Source of the DNA: Colocasia esculenta | Taxonomy: Eukaryota; Streptophyta; Magnoliopsida; Alismatales; Araceae | DNA: 64,000 nt | NCBI GenBank assembly: GCA_014218235.1 | Contig: JACBKR010001245.1 | Location: forward strand, 965,723 to 1,029,722 | Reading direction: 5' to 3' | Shown: in pieces, positions 59,543-64,000 of the stretch | Layout: every line of letters starts with the position of its first letter | Numbering within the stretch: position 1 is the first letter of the stretch | The notes under the pieces: generated by a model | Seen by the model: only the letters and a program-made list of their open reading frames with translations | Database searches by the model: none | What the model was told of the DNA's origin: nothing | Position numbers and translations under genes: made by a program

Positions 59543-60096
59543 GCCGTACTCCTCCAGCATCGTGCCATGTGGCGGGGCACAGCTCCCGATGTATGTTAAT
59601 ACATTTTTTAGTTTTGTTTTCCTCAAATAATGCACACAAATATATTTATAGTGCACATGAATACCACAATAGTGCATACAAATAGTACGAGAGTGTACAC
59701 TACATAATTATTTGTATGCATTATTGTGGTATTTGTGTGCACTACCTACGTATTTGTATGCACTATTGTTGTATGCACTACATAGGTATTTGTGTGTATT
59801 GTTTGAGAGTAAAAAAAAAACAATGCACACAAATATTCTTCTAGTGCACACAAATATCTATTTAGTGCACACAAATATCACAATAGTGCATACAAATAGT
59901 ATAAGAATTTATGTACATTTTAATACTATTTGTATGCACTATTGTGGTATTTGTGTTCACTATAAAAATATCTATTTGCACTGGAAGAAAAAATTAAAAG
60001 ATGCATTAAATACATCGGGAGCCGTGCCCCTCCACATGGCACGTTGTGGAGGAGCACGGCTCCTTCATGCACCCCTATGCTCATAGCATTTCTCTT
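59471..60096. mobile_element. MITE of about 626 bp containing a 37-base G run
   Basis: Terminal inverted repeats start AAGAAATGCTATG (left) and TAAGAGAAATGCTATG (right, read inward). They continue with GAGCCGT(A/G)CTCCTCCA, CGTGCCATGTGG and GGGGCACRGCTCCCGATGTAT on both sides. The left arm is interrupted by 37 consecutive G (59505-59541). The centre is made of TGCACACAAATAT, GTGCATACAAATA and their complements. No coding capacity. Confidence 0.7.
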
Positions 60097-60427
60097 AGAA
60101 TCAATATATGAGGACACAAGACAATTTATAATTTCTGAATATTAATAACAACATAAAAGAAACAAGTAAATCATTACTCAACTACTAAATTTTGTTAACA
60201 TTCAAATTAAATAAGCATTCTAAAAATTATTGCGGCATTTATTTTAAAATCCTGACACAAAACATCAGACACGTGTCCAAATGTTAATTATCTTATATGT
60301 TATGTGACAATATGACATCTAACTAATGGACATATATAGTTGTCCAATATACGAAAATGTTCTCCATCAAACAGTACGTGCATTATAATAATTAGTTCAT
60401 CAATCATGCAATCCTATTGTTTGGAAA

Positions 60428-60744
60428 GGGGGAAAAAAGAATAAATCTAGTCTTAAAAATTGAAATGCATCAAATGATTTCACCAAAAAAGGGGGGATCT
60501 TTAAAACTAAAGAACAAGATTTAATAATGTACACCTCAAAAGAAAATCAGATTTGGCTTAACTTGATTCTAAAAGATGCATGGCTGAATTAGACACAACC
60601 ATAATGTTAAAAAACTTGTCCCAAAGGCCAAAGTAAGAAGATCGATTTCTTGTTATTATAACAAACTTAATTACCAGTCTAATTGTTAAAAGAACAAGCA
60701 AAATGCAACATCTACGGAAAAAGAAAGATCTGACCCATCCTTTG
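60428..60744 (-). pseudogene. 3' remnant of a third, inverted copy of the duplicated gene
   Basis: The reverse complement of this stretch matches the 3' region of copies A (about 53440-53710) and B (about 57535-57815), in order: GGATGGGTCAGATC, GTTAGACTGG/ATTAGACTGG, GCCTTTGGGACAAG, AGAATCAAGTTAAGCC and TGGTGAAATCATTTGATGCA. It shares TTTTTCCGTAGATGTTGCA with B and GCCATGCATCTTTTAG with A. It stops abruptly at the start of the gypsy LTR, so the coding part is displaced beyond the element or lost. Confidence 0.75.
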
Positions 60745-61515
60745 TGTGGTGACCAAATCTGGTCACCTAGGCTCACGATGGCTCGTTACGGCCCATTCAC
60801 GTCCTGTCAACCAACGTGGCACCGTCATCGAAGGGCACGCCCTCTCCAGGATGGCTCAAAGACCTCCATTGTGTGACTCCCGTGATCGGAAGCTGTCAGG
60901 TTCCGCTGCGGCGTACCTCCGAGCAGATCACCCTCCTTCCCTTACCGAACAACTATGAACAGCTTCCGAGCAAGAACGAGTGACTCCGCTCCATGAAACT
61001 ACCCTCGATGTTACCGAACAGCATGTTCGAGCCCCCACGTGGGTCACCTGCTCGGAAAGCATTTCCAAAGGTTCCGAGCAGGTCCTCTGGCTTCCAGAAC
61101 GGTTGTAACCGTCTCAGGCCACGTTCTCCACCATCAAGGGGCGTGAACTGCTTGGCAGCCTAACGGGCATCGGAGTCATAACTCCTCCCGTTATGCGCGT
61201 GCGTCAAGGCGCCTCTTCAGGCACGATCTGCCTAACGTTACGCACGTTGGCCTCTACGCCAGCGCCTATAAAGGCACAGGTACAGTACCATGCAACGGTA
61301 CGTTCTCTTCCTCACGCGAACACATTCTCGCATCCGAAACCCCCTGCCTCACAAGCTCTCCACTGACTTAGGCATCGGAGGGTTTCCCCGGTTTCACCGG
61401 CCTCCTGATCCTATTCTGGTTTTGCAGGTCTTCGTCCCCACCAGCAATCGTCTTCCCTCTCTTATTCCAGTGGAGGCCCGTTTGGCTCAGGTCCAAACAG
61501 GATCACGCCACCACA
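60745..61515 (+). mobile_element. 5' LTR of a Ty3/gypsy element (771 bp)
   Basis: It begins TGTGGTGACC and ends CGCCACCACA (TGTGGTG/CACCACA inverted ends), directly followed by TTTGGCGCCGTCTGTGGGAA. It contains a TATA-like CCTATAAAGGCAC (61265-61277) near the expected promoter position and several TTCCGAGCA words. The host sequence CTTTG (60740-60744) is the candidate target duplication; the other side is outside the window. Confidence 0.8.
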
Positions 61516-61517
61516 TT

Positions 61518-61535
61518 TGGCGCCGTCTGTGGGAA
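61518..61535 (+). other. Primer-binding site of the gypsy element
   Basis: TGGCGCCGTCTGTGGGAA lies two bases after the LTR. Its first nine bases are complementary to the 3' end of plant tRNA-Asp (ACGGCGCCA); the rest diverges. The same leader opens every TRIM unit at 21-22 kb. Confidence 0.6.
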
Positions 61536-61548
61536 TCGACGCTGCCAT

Positions 61549-64000
61549 GGCTCGAGGACGATCCTCATACCAGAACATAGGAAGCAGGGCGACGAGGTCT
61601 CGCCAGTCACGAGGGGACTCCCGTCGCCGATCCCCTCCTGGTGATGACGCCGTCGCCACTGCCGGCGCAAACCACGACGTCCCGCCCGCCGGCTGTTGCG
61701 CCTGCAACTGCCCTCGAAGTAGCGGAGCTTCGAGGACAAATGCAGCAGTTGACGGGCGTCTGCCTCGCCCTACAGGCCCAGTTGGCAGGGGCAGCGGCCC
61801 CAGCGGTTTCCCTGCCGCGTGAGCGACAGGCGGAATCGTCACATCGACGCTCCCCGCGTCCCCCCAGCGCCGCAGGAGCAGCAGGCGGACTCACCACGCC
61901 GGTCCCTCCGGGCTCCATCGGAAGGCGGGCACCAGAGCGCCGCGGGCGCTCGCCCCGGCGTTCTATCGTCTCACCCCGTCCGCCACGATCGGGTCGTGGG
62001 AGGCAACTCCCACGCCTCTGGACGTGGGGGCCCCGCCAACTCCGAGCAGGAGCTCGCCAGGCGTCTCCGGCGTGTGGTCGACCTCGAACGCCGCATGGAC
62101 GCGATGGTTCAGCGTGCAGAGGCAAGGCTCCAGCGGAGGACGACTTGGACTTCCGCTCTCCTTTCAGTAGGGAGATTCTGGAGGCCCTGGTCTCCTCCAA
62201 GCTCCCTCTTCCCACCATCGCGCCCTACGACGGCACGACTGACCCGCCGACCACATCCACGGCTTCGAATCGCATATGGTGTTCCACGGAGCATCAGATG
62301 CGGCCAAGTGCAGGGCTTTCCCCTGCAACCCTTAAGGAGACCGCCAGGGCTTGGTTTGAAACCCTCCCTGCGGCTCTATCACCTCCTTCCGCCAATTGAA
62401 GAAGTCCTTTCGGGACAACTTCCTTGGTGGAAGGTCCCAGCCGCGGACGGCGGCTTCTCTCCTGACCGTGCGCCAGAAGAAAGGCGAGGCACTCTGGGAC
62501 TTCGTCAAGAGGTTCCGAACAGAGGCGCTTCGCATCTCGCGCCTGGACGTCCCCCTAGCCACCAGTGCTCTCATCCAGGGCACTCGTGACGGCTTTCTAC
62601 AAAGGACTCTCGGCGTCCAGCAACCCGCCACCCTCGCCGAACTACTCTCCATCGCGCAGCGCCACGCGGCTGCGAGGAGAGCCTGGCGGCGAGCAGGGCC
62701 GAACAGGGGGAGCAGTCGGAAAAAAAGCGACCTTCCGACAACGTTCCGACCGTGATCGGAAGAAGGGACGACGCAATGGCGATTCTCCGCGTCGTCCGCG
62801 CCCCTTCACCAACTACACCCCCCACTGTGGCTCCCGAACAAATCCTGGCAGAGATCAGGGATGAAGCTTTTGTTCGGTGGCCCAGAGAATGCGCTCCGAC
62901 CCCCGGAAGCGCGATCAAAATAGGTACTGTCGCTTTCATCGCGACCACGGCCACGACACCTCCGAGTGCCGCCAGCTTAAGGACGAAATCGAAGACCTTA
63001 TCAAGCGCGGCTACCTTGGACGGTTCGTGCGCCGGAACGAAGAGCGCCCCCGACGCCAGACCGCACTCCCGAGCAGCCGATCAACAACGATCCCAATGGG
63101 CAGGAGATCAACGTGATCGCGGGAGGCTTCGGCGCGGGTGGAGAAAGCACTCGAAGCCGACGCGATTACGCAAGGCGAGTGCATGTCGTAGACAGGCCTC
63201 CGACTGTTCGGCCGGCCCCATATCCTGCCAGTCCCGCACGCGCACAGCCCGAGGAGGCTATAACCTTCTCGGACGATTACCTTGGGAACGGCTCCGAAAG
63301 CTGTGACCACAATTTGTGACTTTTTGGTCATCGACAACATGCCTGGATACAATGCTTCTTGGCAGAGGTCTGATCGGGCGAATCAAAGCAGTGCCTTCAT
63401 CACCACCAGAAATGAAGTTTCCAACTCCGATCGGAGTTGGCGAAGTGCTCGGGTGTCAGCGTGAATCTCGCCGTTGCTATGTCCTCTCTCTAAGAGACAA
63501 GCAACCACTCGCTGATCCAGCTCTTCCGACCTCCGTCAGCCTTCAACTAGTCGAGGGACGCCTGCCGAAGACTTAATCCCCATTCAATTGGACGACGACT
63601 CCGAACACGTCTTGTACATTGGCGCCCTGTTGACAGAGGCCGAGCAGCAACGCTACACAGCTTTCCTGCTGGCCATTTGGACGTGTTCGCTTTCTGATGA
63701 CGAGCTTCCAGGCATTCCCCGGAAGTCATGGTGCATCGCCTTCGGTTGGATCCACGAATCCCGCCAGTGCAGCAAAGAAGGCGACCCGTGAACCGAGAAC
63801 GGCAGACCGTGATTCAGGATCACGTGACCAAAAGCCGAACTTCGGCTCCTCCGAGAGCCCAATATCCAAAATGGATCTCCAATGTGGTCCTCGTACGCAA
63901 GCCCAATGGCAAATGGCGTGGTGCGTAGATTACAAAGATCTTAATAAGCAACGCCCAAGGATAACTTCCCATTGCCACGCATCGATCAGCTGGTGGACGC
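61549..64000 (+). pseudogene. Ty3/gypsy gag-pol, frame-disrupted and lacking the protease core
   Basis: The start is ATGGCTCGAGGACG (61549). Pieces in order: a coiled segment (EVAELRGQMQQLTG, about 61715); a capsid-like gag domain (about 62150-62680, with KETARAWFETLP, KKSFRDNFLGG and RFRTEALRI); a C-H-H-C knuckle-like stretch (YCRFHRDHGHDTSECRQLK, about 62925-62980); then ITFSDDYLG (63222). Next comes VTTICDFLVIDNMPGYNA (about 63300), which normally follows the aspartic protease. The region that should hold the D-(S/T)-G active site is missing. The start of reverse transcriptase (AQYPKWISNVVLVRKPNGKW, 63858 on) runs off the window. The pieces lie in different frames, so the copy is defective. 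Resembles the Tat/RIRE2-like branch by gag and knuckle style; this is an inference. Confidence 0.8.

Noticed and set aside
60743..60744. Gypsy LTR starting two bases earlier (TGTGTGG)
   Set aside because: The TGTGGTG start at 60745 pairs exactly with the CACCACA end; the earlier TG belongs to the host CTTTG word.

Overview
The window is nuclear DNA from a flowering plant. It has GT-AG introns, a KANADI-type GARP transcription factor, plant transposon families (CACTA, hAT-like, Mutator-like, TRIM, Ty3/gypsy, LINE-like tails) and long AT-rich intergenic tracts rich in (GA)n and (TA)n. The GC-rich, Ala/Ser/Pro-rich first exon of the KANADI gene would suit a monocot, but this is a weak inference and no species can be named. 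Host genes are few; most of the window is nested mobile DNA.

Layout. 0-3 kb: a small solo LTR with a perfect target duplication and the first exon of a probable multi-pass membrane protein gene (minus strand). 3.2-6.3 kb: a 3.1 kb solo-LTR-like element. 6.3-13 kb: AT-rich spacer with a MITE. 13.0-18.5 kb: a complete six-exon KANADI gene on the minus strand, assembled by hand to a 427-residue protein. 19.3-22.4 kb: a non-autonomous DNA element with a GC-rich minisatellite, two MITEs, and a tandem array of a tiny LTR retroelement (TRIM).

23.1-35.0 kb: an 11.8 kb Mutator-like element with about 700 bp terminal inverted repeats and a 9-bp target duplication (one mismatch). It carries two divergently oriented genes, a Ulp1/C48-type SUMO-protease-like gene to the left and a mudrA-like transposase to the right. 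It also has two satellite-like arrays and a short CTGTAAC motif scattered at high density whose orientation flips inside the element. Both genes carry several one-base frameshifts. This element is the most interesting object in the window.

35-50 kb: hAT-type MITEs with exact 8-bp target duplications, a 51-bp perfect inverted repeat, a second member of the 19.3 kb element family, two related retroposon tails, a non-autonomous CACTA element inserted into one of them, and a diverged TRIM copy. 51-60.7 kb: a duplicated two-exon gene for a small membrane protein (copies A and B in tandem, both with TATA boxes), plus the 3' remnant of a third, inverted copy. That remnant is cut by the LTR of a defective Ty3/gypsy element (60.7 kb to the window end) with gag, zinc-knuckle and start of reverse transcriptase but no protease core.

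All calls rest on reading the sequence and on remembered family features. No alignment or search was run, so exon limits, repeat counts and identity statements are hand estimates.
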